Below, in pieces: positions 1 to 12,500 of a stretch of DNA of 64,000 nucleotides. The notes under the pieces are model-generated. The model saw only the letters and a list, made by a program, of their open reading frames with translations. It had not been told where the DNA came from and did no database searches. The stretch is from Neodiprion pinetum (lineage: Eukaryota; Arthropoda; Insecta; Hymenoptera; Diprionidae): the NCBI RefSeq assembly GCF_021155775.2, contig NC_060233.1, positions 12,526,782 to 12,590,781 on the forward strand, in the 5' to 3' direction. Within the stretch, counting starts at the first letter, position 1. Each line of letters begins with the position of its first letter. The translations under genes were made by a program, and so were the position numbers.

Positions 1-806
1 GTTCCATATTTCGGTTCCAAGAAACACCGTTAGAAGTTTCAGCAAAATCCATGATCCGTAGTTCTGATACTCGAATCTCCTTGTTAGTATCATACTGTTC
101 ACCAGATCTCTGCCAATTGTTCAAGGCTTCCAAATTCAATTTTTCTCCAATTTATCTGATGGAAATAAGGTCGTCGAGAGTCCTAACGGTACAGGATTCT
201 CTTTAGCCATGGTTCTACAGAGTTCTACGTTGCGACCCCAGTCTTTTTCCCCACAGATGAATAAATTATTTTCTCTGTATCCCGGTGACCTTGAAATCAA
301 GTTTTTTTCACCTCCATCCCGAGGGAGTGCAAAAATTCGCTGGCGCGAACGCGTCCAAATAATTTGTGATAAAGTATTAAGTTTTCCTCGACATGACAAA
401 AGTCCTTCTGTCATTTATGGCGCGTATCTGCGACTCTCTTCTTGTAAGCTGACGTTTCAAAGCTCGTATTTTCAGACCACCCTTGTCTACTTGTGTGCGG
501 CTTGAGTAGCCGCTTCGAGGAGCGATCGTGGAGCGTGAGGTAAGAGGAGGAGAGTCATTCGATAGACTACCTTTGACCATCAACGGGTGTAACCTATCAT
601 TATCCTACCACTTACCTAACGCTTGTATCAGGCAGCGGAATAACCGGGCCTCGCCGTTCGGTGGAATTCATCTTATTGTCCGTTCTAGCCACGAGATTAT
701 CAAACAATAATTTCACTGTTCTCAAACGTCTGAAATACTTAAAGATATCGTGTGCTCTCGAGGAGTAAAATATATTGAGAATATATTCCCTGTCGTCTGA
801 CTGGTG

Positions 807-859
<53 letters not shown>

Positions 860-3800
860 ATACATATATATTTTACACGTACACACACACGCAGGCACAC
901 ACATGTAATACATATATCCAACGCCCCGAGCACACCGCGCTGAATTATTCAAAGGCGTATCATGGGATGCGGACGATCACACGCTACGCACTCAGTAGTT
1001 ATACCTATAGGCGAACCTTTGAATAACCCCCGACACTGTACACCTTGTCCTTTTAGGGAAAAGTGAATTAGAAGTGGGAAGTAGGCAGAAAACTGTCCTT
1101 TTCCTTGTGACGGTCTGAAAAAACTGTAGACCCAACTGTAGTTCAATCGGATTTTCGTTTACTGGTTAGGTTCGACAAGTTGATAAAACTGGAGTAGTAA
1201 TTCAGGTTACGCTGGATTGATATATAGGCGGCCGATTGGTTTTTGAGAAATTTCAGTTCTGGGACTCGTGCGCAAGAATCTATTAAATCGTTATACTATC
1301 GTCGAAGCAATAGTGATTAATGCTATTGTATTATTTTTTTATTTTTTTTTTTATTTTTTTCTTGTCACGTAACCAAGGATAGCTATTTTTCGAAAAAGAA
1401 GGTTAACATTGTGAAGTAAGTTCCTTTTCCTCACGCCTCACGCCTCATCTTTCATCTTTACTCTGGCTGTAAATCACAACACTCAGTGATTAGTTTCCCC
1501 GACGAGAATTCTTAAACAGTCCCTGCGGGCAAAAATACTCCAAAGACTGGTTGAGCCTTCTCACCTGACGTCTACCAGGGATCTTGCAAACTTGATATTA
1601 AGTAGTTTTTCTAGTTTATTGTTACAGTCCTTGCTCAAGGGCCAGACTTACGAGTTTATCCTCTGTGCTACACAAATTACTTCTACATGTCTTCGTTTCT
1701 TTGAGAACCACTCTGATATTGTTGCAAAAGGCTGTGAAAGCGAAGAAATATTCATAAAACTCACGGTAACACGAATAGTACTTTTGACCCACAAATACGG
1801 TAAAAAGTTAAGTGAAAAATTGAGTGTTGCATGCTCGATACGCGTTCTGCGGTACAGAAATAATACCTCATATTGAAATAAGACACGAACAAGCTTTAAA
1901 GATGAGGAAGATCGAGGCTGAGGTGTTAGGCAACGATGAAATCAAACTGGAAGCAATCACGTGCTAGGTTGCGTTAGATATTTTTTGCGCCCAGGTACTC
2001 GATTACAGTGTGAAAGCCAAACTGCACGAATGTGCATTTCAGGTATTTATAAAAACTAACAGGTACTGCACATCATCTGCACGGAGAATAATTTCTAGCC
2101 GTAGCCATTGTACGAACTCCAGGCACGGATGAACCAACAGGTACGGAAGGACCTAGAAATGCTGGTAGCCATTTTCGGTATTAATTTAAGTATTGACGTT
2201 TTCGAAATAGTAGGATTTAAATATATCTCTGCCTAATCCAATTGCTATTGAATGAATACGACTCAATATACTCGTGTGAATAACACTCAACAATACTCAC
2301 ATAAATATCATGTATTTGAGTTAATCGTCCCCTGTGACCAACGTCCATGAACCAACCCCCAACGAATTCTCAAATATATTTATCGTTTACTGTCATCGAG
2401 AAACGTAGTTTACGGTAAAGCCGAATGAAAATGCGTTTCTTAAGTATAAATCGAAAATTTAACACGCAGTATTTTTTTTTTTTTATACAGTCGGTACAGT
2501 ACTTCGGTTCACATATGTTGATGCAACCATAAAATCATATCAAGACTGATGTCGCGGTTCTCCGAAAATGTAGTGTTCGAAACCATAGTTACAGTAAAAA
2601 CTAACTTCGGTACCTGTCGCATTTTCTACCTATTCATTCTACACGCTACTCCGAGAAAATCTATTTTACAATAACAAATTTCGCGGTAACTGTGAAACAA
2701 TGATATTTTTCCCAATGCGTGAAAAAGGTAATTTTTTTCGGGTACAGACAGACGAGTGCAAATAGTGGTTCAATAGAGTTTGGGTCTTGACAGCGATGTT
2801 TTACGACAACGAGGAGAATGAATGGAAGCGGACGCTGCCGTGTGTGGTCCAGCACGTCCGGGCAGTCCGAGCACGCTGACGATTAGCTTCAGGGCCTTAA
2901 TCCCTCTGGCCTACGTCGGCTGGGTCCTGGCTCAGTATGCCTCTGACGGTGTGCATACCCTTGGCTCGGTATGCATGCCCGTGCACAAGGTGTCGTGTTA
3001 CTCGCTAAGCAGTGTAGAAGGGTCGGAAGGGCCTGAGGAACGAGACAAAAAACAAACGCCATCGTCCTTCTTGTGCAGTCGCCACGCGTGCCCATATGCA
3101 GAATCCATTGTTCTACTCTGGCATGGACCGCCATATTCGCACGATTTCGAGTCAGATCCAGAGCCAAAGGCATTCGGTTCATAACGCGAATCAGTTTTTT
3201 TTTAGACAGACTCGAAGGCTATCACACTTGACGATGACGGTGAGTGCAAGATTTACTCTTCTTGCTTAGCCGGTACTTCCTTGTACACGTGATAAGAGTT
3301 TCTAGCCTGTGGCTTTTAAGGCCGGTAATCCCGCTGCGCGGATGGGATTCGCAATGTTCGAAAAAGAGAAAGCGTTGCGAACAATGCGGGATGGTCCCCG
3401 TGGGTGCCAGTTTTAAATGGATAGGGGTGAAAAACCATGGTCAGGACCACCGTAGCGTGGAACGAAAAATACTGTTGGATGTACTGAAGACCATTTATCA
3501 ACATTCTATTTTTCGAAACTTCTTAGAACTCCACCAGAGAACCCAAAATATAAGCTCCGTCTTTGGCATATTGTAAATACCTTCATAACTCATTGGATGT
3601 TATCCGGATATCCGCTCAGTGATATTTTTTTCAATTTATGAACAGAAATATATTGATTCGTGCTCCGCTGCTGGAGCTTCTCGACAACTCTCCTTAATTT
3701 TTTTACTCCACCGGTAACCGTAACTAAAAATTTCTCTCAATGTACCGGCCTAGATGTCCTCTCGGTGTGAATGTACTCCGGTTAGGTTACATAACGTCAG

Positions 3801-3876
3801 CTCGAGTTAGATTCGCTCGCGTTTGGTTACCTTGGGAATTGAGACTCACGACCATTTTCTTTGACGATGCTTTCAG
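1..3876 (+). other. Intron (3' part) of the H15-like T-box gene
   Basis: No exon is recognisable here. The terminal exon at 3877 begins with a single nucleotide of a split codon, so coding sequence must lie upstream. I searched for the preceding T-box exon (the ITKLKIDSNPFAKGF type) and did not find it, so the T-box exons lie left of the window. The stretch carries a TA/CA microsatellite at 813-905 and several poly-T runs. The open frame at 2822-3184 has no family resemblance. A pyrimidine-rich stretch ending in TTTCAG precedes the exon at 3876. That this is intron is an inference from the exon structure. Confidence 0.7.
813..905. repeat. TA / CA microsatellite
   Basis: An alternating TA run of about 38 bp is followed by interrupted TA/TG and then a short CA run (about 878-902). 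It is low-complexity sequence and produces the Ile/Tyr-rich open frames on both strands. Confidence 0.95.
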
Positions 3877-4282
3877 AGATCCGATGGAGCTGATGGAACA
3901 ACAGTTGGTGCGATGCGGCGTGCCGCCGCTTCGACTCTACGAGCACCTCGCCATGTCGTCCTCGGGGTTAGGAGGAGGCGTCCAACACGACGGAAGCGGA
4001 CAACACGGCGGAACTCACCCTCTGGCACCTTGGCTCCCTCCCGCCTCCGCCCTCGTTTACGGAGGGGTGGCGCAGGCTCATGGACGGGGGGGGATTCCCT
4101 CCCCGTTCGCGACACACTTCGCGGCGTTTCCTACCCCCACCACGACGAGCCTCCCGTGGCCCATGCTGCCCCGACGACCCTCGCCCTCCTCGACGACGAC
4201 GGGGATAAGGTACGCTCCGTATCCACCCTCGGCATCGACGCCGCCGCCGCTGCGTCCGCCACGCCCAGCCACCCCCAATTAG
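3877..4282 (+). CDS. H15: H15-like T-box protein (TBX20 subfamily), last coding exon, C-terminal tail only
   Basis: This is the terminal exon of a TBX20-subfamily T-box transcription factor, a nuclear DNA-binding regulator. The exon starts after TTTCAG at 3876. Its first base (A) completes a split Arg codon, and it then reads DPMELMEQQLV, a Gly/His-rich segment, and a Ser/Thr/Pro-rich tail (PPPLRPPRPATPN) ending at TAG 4280-4282. That gives 134 residues. The RDPMELMEQQ...PPLRL start matches the position where the midline-like gene in this window has RETMESMLAEQQ...SPLRL, and vertebrate TBX20 has a comparable ESVES...SPIR block. The acceptor and phase (2) are identical in the two genes. The whole DNA-binding domain lies outside the window. 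The symbol H15 rather than mid is an inference from there being two adjacent paralogues. A longer open frame at 3913-4383 in another frame is a shadow caused by high GC content. Confidence 0.82.
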
Positions 4283-5776
4283 CCCCGGAACTCCGCTTAT
4301 TCTCTTCGCCCCTTGCGCCCAACCCCCCGTGTATAGCCTCTAAGTATATACTGTCTAGTTGTATAATAGTGGTAGATAAATAATATTCGTCGGCGATGCT
4401 CGAGGGGATCACGGGATTTCCGGTTTCGTAGAAAAATTCGGCTTTCATACTGTTTCAGAATTTTTCATTTCACGCCAAAATCAAATCAAATCTTATCGAA
4501 CTTGTGAAAATCATAGACTCTGTCATTTTTGCTTACATTTTGAAAATACGAATTCATATATCGAACAACGCAGTACAGAAATGTGTACAGTACATTATAT
4601 ACGAAATGCGGACTGCACACGTGGACTTATTTCATCAAGGAAATCCACGGTCACAAGTGCAATCATAATCCCTAATCATTTTTTCGCTACGGGTGGGAAA
4701 GATAGTTCGGAATAAAATTTGTTGAATTCGTCTTTGAAACACGAACGTCCGATATCCCCTTGAACTGCGTACCCCGAGGAGCCAAAGAAAAAACCCACAA
4801 GAGAGCGAGCGAGAGAGAAAGAGAGAGAGAGAATGTGTGTCAGTATAGCGTTATAGCGTGTGTACAGAGTTGAAAATATAATCATCCGATAATAAAAGAC
4901 ACAAGAAATGCTGCGCGAGCCAGATGGTATTTGCCGTGTTCTCAATTCTACGATGATAGTAATAATAACAACGTCAACGGCTTTCGGATACGGCGCCCGC
5001 GTATTTTCGCGTGACGATCGGTATTTCCCACGGAGTGTAAATTCTCTCCGCCAGGAGTACTCGTAAGAGGGAACCATAAGCGACTAGTTTTTTGCCTTCG
5101 CAGACGGACGAGTAAATTCGCGCGCAGTGAATCTTTGCTTCTAGGATTCATTCGGCGCTTAAATCATAATTTAGTTACTCTTGCCATCGGTTATATCGCC
5201 GCAAAATATCGCTTTAAGGCTGTACGTTACCGAAAGTCATCGTTGAGCCGAAACAAAATCCGAAGTGGCTCAAGAGCGGCCATGTTGATGTAGCGCTATC
5301 TGTTGATTTCGAAAAATCTCTACGCATACGGCGAAATTATTCTCAAACGGCATAATCATTCACACCAACGCTGCTGCGTCAGGTGAATCCGCAATTACAA
5401 ATGATTGCCGCTCATTTTTTCGAAGATCGCGATGTTCGATACTTCGAAGTTAATTACATATCAATTTGTAATTGTGATTGGAACGTAGTAGAAATTCCAA
5501 ACTCAGTCAAACAATTTAGGTATAACTCATCCACGGCGCATTAGTGTATTGCTGTTCTCTAATTGGTGCCAAATAAAGTAAGTTAGGCCAGTCCGCCAAA
5601 ATCTAAATGTCAAATTTTTTCTCCAACACCTCGATTTCAATAAAAGAATAATACGAATGGAAAGAGAATATTTCATTGCCATTTAAGGATAATTTCCCGG
5701 AGCGTACGTCATCGTAGTGCATAAAATAATAACACAGTAATGACGATTACATTGTTATAATTAACTGGGTGTGATT

Positions 5777-5780
<4 letters not shown>

Positions 5781-5828
<48 letters not shown>

Positions 5829-5850
5829 TATGTATATATATTATATATAT
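5781..5850. repeat. TA microsatellite
   Basis: TA dinucleotide run of about 45 bp followed by degenerate TA/TG sequence. Confidence 0.95.
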
Positions 5851-6141
5851 TTATAATAGTTTTAAAAATATGAGTATGTGTACATATACTATGTGAGTGC
5901 ATGTATATAATTTAGACTTGTACGCCAATCGGAGGGTGGACGAATGTGTCAGTGAGTTAACGTTTGCACGTTTGTGTAATATTGAAATAGTTGTATCATA
6001 CCATAATAGTATTAACTCGACCTTGTCAAAGGCGGTGAAAATTTGTAAATATAATAAATATAGATATCCGACTGTAGCGCGTCTATAGATTTAATTCCGT
6101 ACTTTAATTGTATAGGCGTAGTGAAAAATGAATGATCTTTA

Positions 6142-6147
6142 AATAAA
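6142..6147 (+). terminator. Candidate poly(A) signal, H15-like gene
   Basis: AATAAA hexamer followed by a short GT-containing stretch (about 6150-6160). It is the last of several hexamers in the probable 3'UTR. It is assigned by position only. Confidence 0.3.
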
Positions 6148-6165
6148 CCGTGATGGTCGCATAAC

Positions 6166-8224
6166 CACGATGCTGAATCCTTCGCCCAAAGTATCTCCTC
6201 TGATCCTTTATTCCCCCGCACTTCATTTTGCACTCTGGTATCGAGATTAGGTTCAACGCACCAGTAGCTGAACAGTTCTAATTAACCGACACCTTCTGCG
6301 ATTGGGATTGGTCAAAAGCCACTATCCAGCATCAGGTTTCATGCCCAGCTACTACGTTCACCTTATACTCGATCGACTTACATTTCATTTCGTATTCGCC
6401 GCAAGGTCCATTCAATTATCGTAAGGTGCTAGAATTTCATGTGTTATTTTCAATTATTACTCCGTCAATCCATTTAGCGGAAATTTTTCTGATACTGTGA
6501 TAACGAAAACTGCAGTTTATAATTCCTTTAACAAAACGAAGATTCGTTTGTTCATTGAAATATGTAAGCTGGTGGACAATTCCGGCGTGAAAATGGAACG
6601 AGATCTAATCACCACGAATGATCGAAACACCGTGAATATAATATATTGTCCAGGGTTTTTTCCTGGAGCGGTTATTAAAGCTTAAAGATCGAGCTGTAAT
6701 TCTTGTTTAATCGTCTTGCTCAGCACCAATTAATATCAAGTTTATCTCTGCGAATGTATATGATTGTAGCGGCAGTATGTAATTGACCTTTGGCTTCGGT
6801 GCCGATTGACGAAGATCTAATCTCATGATTCGAAAAGATATCAGGCGTATAACCGCTCCACCGATCCTTTGAACTCACCGAACCTTTGATTCACGATCGA
6901 TTGTGAATTGGTGGAGTAATTTTATTACAAATCGGACGGACGGAAAGAAAAGCATCTTATTAACGAAGATATCTTGCAATTCTTTCATTCGATACTTAAA
7001 CCATTTTAACCAATGAATTAGGGTTAAAAAAGAGTTTCTACAGAAATTCCAGTTCTACCATCATATACTGCAATCACAAGTAACTATCGTAAAAGGTATA
7101 ATAACACGTACTTGTGGCATCATTATTGTGGTTGAAAATTTATTGCACTGCTGACTACAATTTTATGAGAAACACAATGCAACGAGTTCATGTAGAAATA
7201 TTCTACTTTTTAATTCCAAATCATGTTTATGCTATCACGAGCACTACTTTGGATTTTTGTCGTATTTTCAAAATGTGCCGAATTTTGTACAGCTATGTTG
7301 CGGCATTACCAAAAATATGACAAGAAGAAAAACAAGAAGAGCATTAAATTAGAAAAAATCGGTAATCTACAGGTAGATCGGTCGAACAGAACGCTCGAGG
7401 TAATTTCCACGTACAAGGTGCTGAAACCTGATATCATGTATACAGATATGCCAAACGGGGCAAAAATTTTAACCTGTTAAATTGTATCGTGTTACTTTAT
7501 CTGCGAGAAAGCTAAGCGTTGAAGGCTGATGTAATTCCAATTAGCGATCATTGTTATTGACGCTACATTTTTCGGTAAACTATAACGAAGTAACACCGAA
7601 CGTTAGTGTGCCAAGCGAGTTGAAAGGTAGGACTTATAATATTTCTCAATCGCTTGTAATTTTACAACGGACTGATGTAACAGCGAAGACAAAAAATTCA
7701 TTGCTATTATCACGGCACGTTATACCGAATAATAAAATTGAAATTGTTAGCTACTCTACAATTTTAGTGTATATTTAGGAGGTACATCGGTATCATTGGC
7801 ATTGCGATAGCGTGACTATAGCTAATAGTTTCCGTAGTAGCGTCCTATTTATCTGTGTGAGTGATTTTCAGAAATTACCTTTTTCAACAAATTGCGAACA
7901 GAGTAAATTCAACGCAACTAACAAGTGCGGCTGATTTCTACAGTCACTTCAAGTGTGTAGTTCTGATTTACAGCGACTTCTGATATTGCTGCTCAAAATT
8001 GATAGGATCTCAGAGAAAACATTCCGAGTCCAGAACAGCAAAGAAATGTTAGATTCAGTCTCAGGTAGAATCTGCAAGTTTTCAAGTTAAGAGTATGCTA
8101 GGCCTTTCTGTTTTACCGACAGATTCAGAAAATCGTATTTTATTCTTTTTCGCTCTCCTACACGATGAAATTGCTTTAAACTTTTAACAAAGGTAGGATC
8201 TATGATCGCGCGTGTATGACCGAT
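6166..8224. other. Intergenic, no gene seen
   Basis: AT-rich sequence with only short open frames (up to 85 codons) and no recognisable protein. A segment at 8108-8231 has a diverged second copy at 45324-45440. Confidence 0.6.
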
Positions 8225-8231
8225 CACTGAG
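8108..8231 (+). repeat. Diverged dispersed repeat, copy 1
   Basis: It starts with CTGTTTTACCGAC and ends near TCTATGATCGCG...GT. The same blocks in the same order occur at 45324-45440 (CTGTTTTACCGAC, TCGTATTTTA, TCTATGATCGCG). It directly abuts the CACTGAGAAAA terminus of the next element. Confidence 0.5.
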
Positions 8232-9390
8232 AAAAAAAAGTTATTAAACCAAACAACTAACTTTTTGACTATTCCAGCTTATTTGGTTCGAACAATTTCT
8301 CACTCAGAACAACCACTTTTTACTTGAAACAAAAATTTGTTTCACAAGACAGGTTTTGACTTAAGGAAATTATTTTGTTCATTAGATTATATAACTACTC
8401 TGAACAAAAAAAAAAAATCCATTCAAGTAAATGAGGATATGTTTGAAGTGAAACCAAGAAAGAGTTCTTGAGTTGCTATATGTACCACATTTAATTCAAG
8501 TTATTGACCAATATAGTGAAATATAACTCTTCTCAATTTTAAACAATCATGTGTAGTTGAAAATTGCCAAACATATACTTGAAATCGATTTCAAGAACTC
8601 TCGATACTAGTGCATGCGCGCTTGCTATAAATGAATCATTGTTTCTACGAAATGAACATTATTTCACTGAAATAAAATTTTTGTTGTTTCGATAATCTTC
8701 TGATTTTGTGACGCGCATGTTTCACGTTTTTCAACCGAAATGATTATTCATTCAAAGTAGTACAAATTTCGGTCACTAGACGGCAAGCTTTCCCGCTTGA
8801 AAAGTAGCTTCAAAGACGCTTATATACTCGAATGCTTCGCATTGCCTTAATACAGATTCGTACGAATCTGCCAACTATACGTTACGCGATATGTTGGGTT
8901 ATGGTTGTGATCCAACCATGTCTCCAATAACTAATTTGAAGCAATACATTACATGTTCGCAGAACTGGCATAATACTCAAATACTAAAGGAATCATTGAA
9001 TTATTTAAGTACATTTAAATTCAAATACGGGGTTAGTCGGTGTAGTTTCAGTTTTTACTGCAAAATGCCATATTTATCTTCTTTGATCGGAAGAGTATCC
9101 CATTGGTCCTTGTAAACATTATTTGAGTGAAGTGACAATTTGTTTTGACAAGCAGCATGCAGCGTTTGGATGAAAATATCAAACTAGAAGAGCAACTGAG
9201 TGAGTTACGCAGCCTAATCTCTATTCAATTCACTTAAATTATTTTTTATTGATCTTAAACACGGATTTTTTAAATTGAAAAATACATAAATTGTCGCCTT
9301 GAATAAATGTGCTCTCAGGACTATGCAAACGCCTGGATTATTTGGATCCAATTAATATTTATCAAATCCAACAAATTTTTTTTCTCAGTG
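8225..9390. mobile_element. Candidate non-autonomous DNA transposon with CACTGAGAAAA termini
   Basis: The left end reads CACTGAGAAAAAAAA (8225-8239) and the right end is its inverted complement TTTTTTTTCTCAGTG (9376-9390), followed by TA. The internal 1.1 kb has no transposase frame. A perfect 18-bp palindrome sits near the centre (8853-8870). The same kind of terminus bounds the MITE at 42815-43216. The left flank is AT rather than TA, so the expected target duplication is not intact. The A/T run makes part of the terminal match cheap. Confidence 0.4.
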
Positions 9391-9537
9391 TAGCATGCCA
9401 CAACTTGAAAACAATCGACTGTAAGTATATTTATAAAGTTACCATCCGTATTCCAAATTTTCTTCAATCATCATTCAAGCAAAATCACAAACTTTAGAAT
9501 TTCTCAAATTTCGATACGATTTCATCGCTCAGGACTT

Positions 9538-9559
9538 AAAAAAAAAAAAAAAAAAAAAA
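9538..9559 (+). repeat. Poly(A) tract
   Basis: Uninterrupted run of A of about 22 bases. It could be a retrotransposed 3' tail, but no recognisable element body precedes it. Confidence 0.9.
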
Positions 9560-12500
9560 CAACCGGTGATACAGAAAATTGCAAAACCTCCTTGAAGTTT
9601 AACATCCCAAATGCACAATTGCAAACTCCCAAAGTTCGAGACGATATCTTTATCCAAAAGTGAAAAAAAAAGGGTGTGGAATACGATCTGCTCACTTTTT
9701 TGTAATTATACTCCAACAGCCGCTGCGACATCTCAGCAAGCGGAGAATACAAGTTTAGGAATAAATGACCTTGCCGAGTTTCGCACGATCTATATCGCAG
9801 ACTGTCAAACGATCACGGTCAGTACGGCATCATGCATTCTGAGAGTAGAGAGAGAAGTCAGGGCGCATCCTCCTCGGTGCGGCGGGGGCTCATAAAATGG
9901 AAATCAATTACATCTACACTTAACCACTTAAACTGGTTTCGCTACGGTCTTAAAGCGGCCCGGGTCCGGGCCGAAGGAGCAGACGGTGAGCACCGCTGGA
10001 GGCTGTGCCAACGACGGCCCCAAAGATCATTCGTATCAACGTAATTACAAGCTCGGAAGCCGGCCTTCTTCTGCTCCCATACCCGGGCACACATCCTTGC
10101 CAGCGGTATGTGTTTACACGTGTATTGTGAAGCCCGCGCCGCGTCCTCTGTCCCTCGTCACACTCTGCTCCTCCCATCACAACTATCCGACATCCCGCCA
10201 CACCGTCGAGGGATTCGAAGCAGCACTTCCCGAGTGATCCTTACCTGCGGATATCGCAGGAGAAAAATATCCAATCGAAGTCGATTCGTGGTTTGACTCT
10301 TTCGAAGTACGAGGAGTTCTGAAAATTTTCATTGTTGCTAATATCGACATCGACCTTGAATCAAGGTGGAGAACCATTTTCACCGTGAGGGCTGGTCGAG
10401 GACCGCAAAGGTGTTTCGGAGGTTGCGATTATCCGATTTCCTTGTGCAAAAGACCACTGTCCATCACGCTCATCGTCGGACCTGCGGTCCAAAGAGTTCC
10501 ACCCGAGACCGAGGGGTCGAGGTGTTAGTCATGGAACGAAACTTTGAAATTGCTGCATCTAAAATAATTGCGCGCTGACAGGGCGTGAAATGAATTTATT
10601 TCATTTCATACAAGTATAACAGAATTACACGGCACTTGAAGGTGCGATGAAGATCCGACGGTTGCGGTCGAGGTCGCGGAACCAGTTTCCAAAATGAATG
10701 TTATGAACTTCTTTGTGCAGAATTACAATTTAGCGGTGGTCGATTTTTACGGAATTTACCTACTTGCAAAGAACGTTGAGCTTGAGAAAAAAAAAAAAAT
10801 TAACCGTGTTTTCTTTACCGTCGAATACAGCGTCTGGTTTTACTCACTTTTTAATCCCCCCGCGAGATGAATTATGCTTCGGTTTAAACTTTGGAAAATT
10901 ATACGATTTATCATGGCGGTTGTATGGTCATTGAGAAATATTTGGAAAACTGACGAATCGATACAAAAAACAAAAAAAATTGGGTTCTCTGTTGAAAAAA
11001 CAGAAAATTCCAACATTGTCTTAATGATAAGTCTTTTGTGATCTCGTAGTTTCTCGCGAGAAATGTTTCCATTTCTCCAAAGTCATCAACTATGCGTTTT
11101 AAAAAATATGTATCCTTTCTTCGTTACTTCCAGATTAATGGAAATGAATCTTTTTGTGACTTAGACGAAACCTGAGAATAAAGAAGGAGAGATTGTTCGG
11201 TGGCCAGATCCAAAAAGGAACTGGTAATTACGGAGTCTAGGTGTCAGAAGTGGTGTTTCTAAAACGGGTGGCTTTCAGGAAAGCGCGGAGGAGAAATAAG
11301 GTATTATAGAAGGCAACCATCTGTCAACCCCGTTGAACGAAGAGGCGGAGAAAAGAGCGAGAGGATATCCCAATTCCAATTTAGGTTGAAAATCTATCTT
11401 CTCTCTCTGTCTCTCTCTCTCTCTCTTTTTCCCCTATTATTCATTTTTCTCCACAATTCCAGACAATTGCTCTCTCCTGCTATACCCTCGTCCAAGTTGG
11501 AAGAAATCTTTCAGACCTCCGTGTCTCAGAAATGTTCTTTGACAATTTCGACTATTCCTTGCGATAAAGGCGGATTAAACAAGTGCGTGTTGACACTATT
11601 CGTAAACTGAGCTTTTTTAGAAAAAATTAAATATTTCGAAGTGATTTGCAAGCTTGACTTCGTCCCAACGTCAAATTTATAAAAAATATGGTGTAACTTA
11701 TCCAGCCACTATTTAATCGTAATTATCGAAATGACTTCCGTATGAAGAAATGACGGAAGAAGAAAAATTCGCTAATCGTAACGGAGAATGCAGCGACTTT
11801 AAACGCTCTACCAATTTAGTGGCAAATTTGCATCGTATTTCTCTGCTATGTACATAATGAACGTGTTCACATATGTATGCGCACACCTGCACGCAAATAG
11901 GCGATTTGAATCAATAAGGTAGGCGTGAAAGTTATCTCTGCAACGATAATCCCCCGGAGTCGAGTTAGCGTGAAAACACTCTCATTTACTTCCGCACTTA
12001 AACTCAACGAACTGCTGTCAAACGGTACTGTACACAAGTTGACGCGATGCTATTCGAACTGAAAATCCAACCTCATTTTCACGTCGGATATTCAGACGAA
12101 GGCGACGATTGCATATCAATATGGTTTATTATAATTAGACCCAAAATTGCAGAGCCACAATTTGCCTTTTACTGAATTTCCCAGAGAATATATGCAAGTA
12201 TAAACAATTGCAAGATTCTACAGATGTTACACATGGTGTTGGAGGTAGTTACAAAGGTATAAAATAAACATCACACTAGATTGCATTGAATTTATTAATA
12301 ACCAGGACACAGACATATTTATTGTATTATACACTGGTAACAGAATCGAACGTTCAAGACAAACACAACATCAAATATTTTTATATTTTATTAATAAACA
12401 AGGAACATCCACGTATATCTATCCCGATGAAACGCAGTGAAGCGTGTTGCATCCCATGCAGATCGATATCGATCCATGCAGTATCGATAATTTCCCCTTA

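Larger units (their letters stand above)
4283..6165 (+). other. Probable 3'UTR of the H15-like gene
   Basis: The sequence downstream of the stop is AT-rich and has no coding features. It contains possible poly(A) hexamers at 4711-4716, 6053-6058 and 6142-6147. A TA microsatellite lies at 5781-5850. The 5850-6160 part reads like an insect 3'UTR end, with a TGTAAATA motif at 6044-6051 next to AATAAA. Where transcription really ends cannot be decided without RNA data; a short UTR ending near 4390 or 4730 is equally possible. Confidence 0.4.

Noticed and set aside
3913..4383. Open frame of 156 codons overlapping the H15-like last exon
   Set aside because: It is in a different frame from the one set by the acceptor at 3876 and the RDPMELMEQQ motif. 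Its Arg/Pro-rich content is typical of a GC-rich shadow frame.
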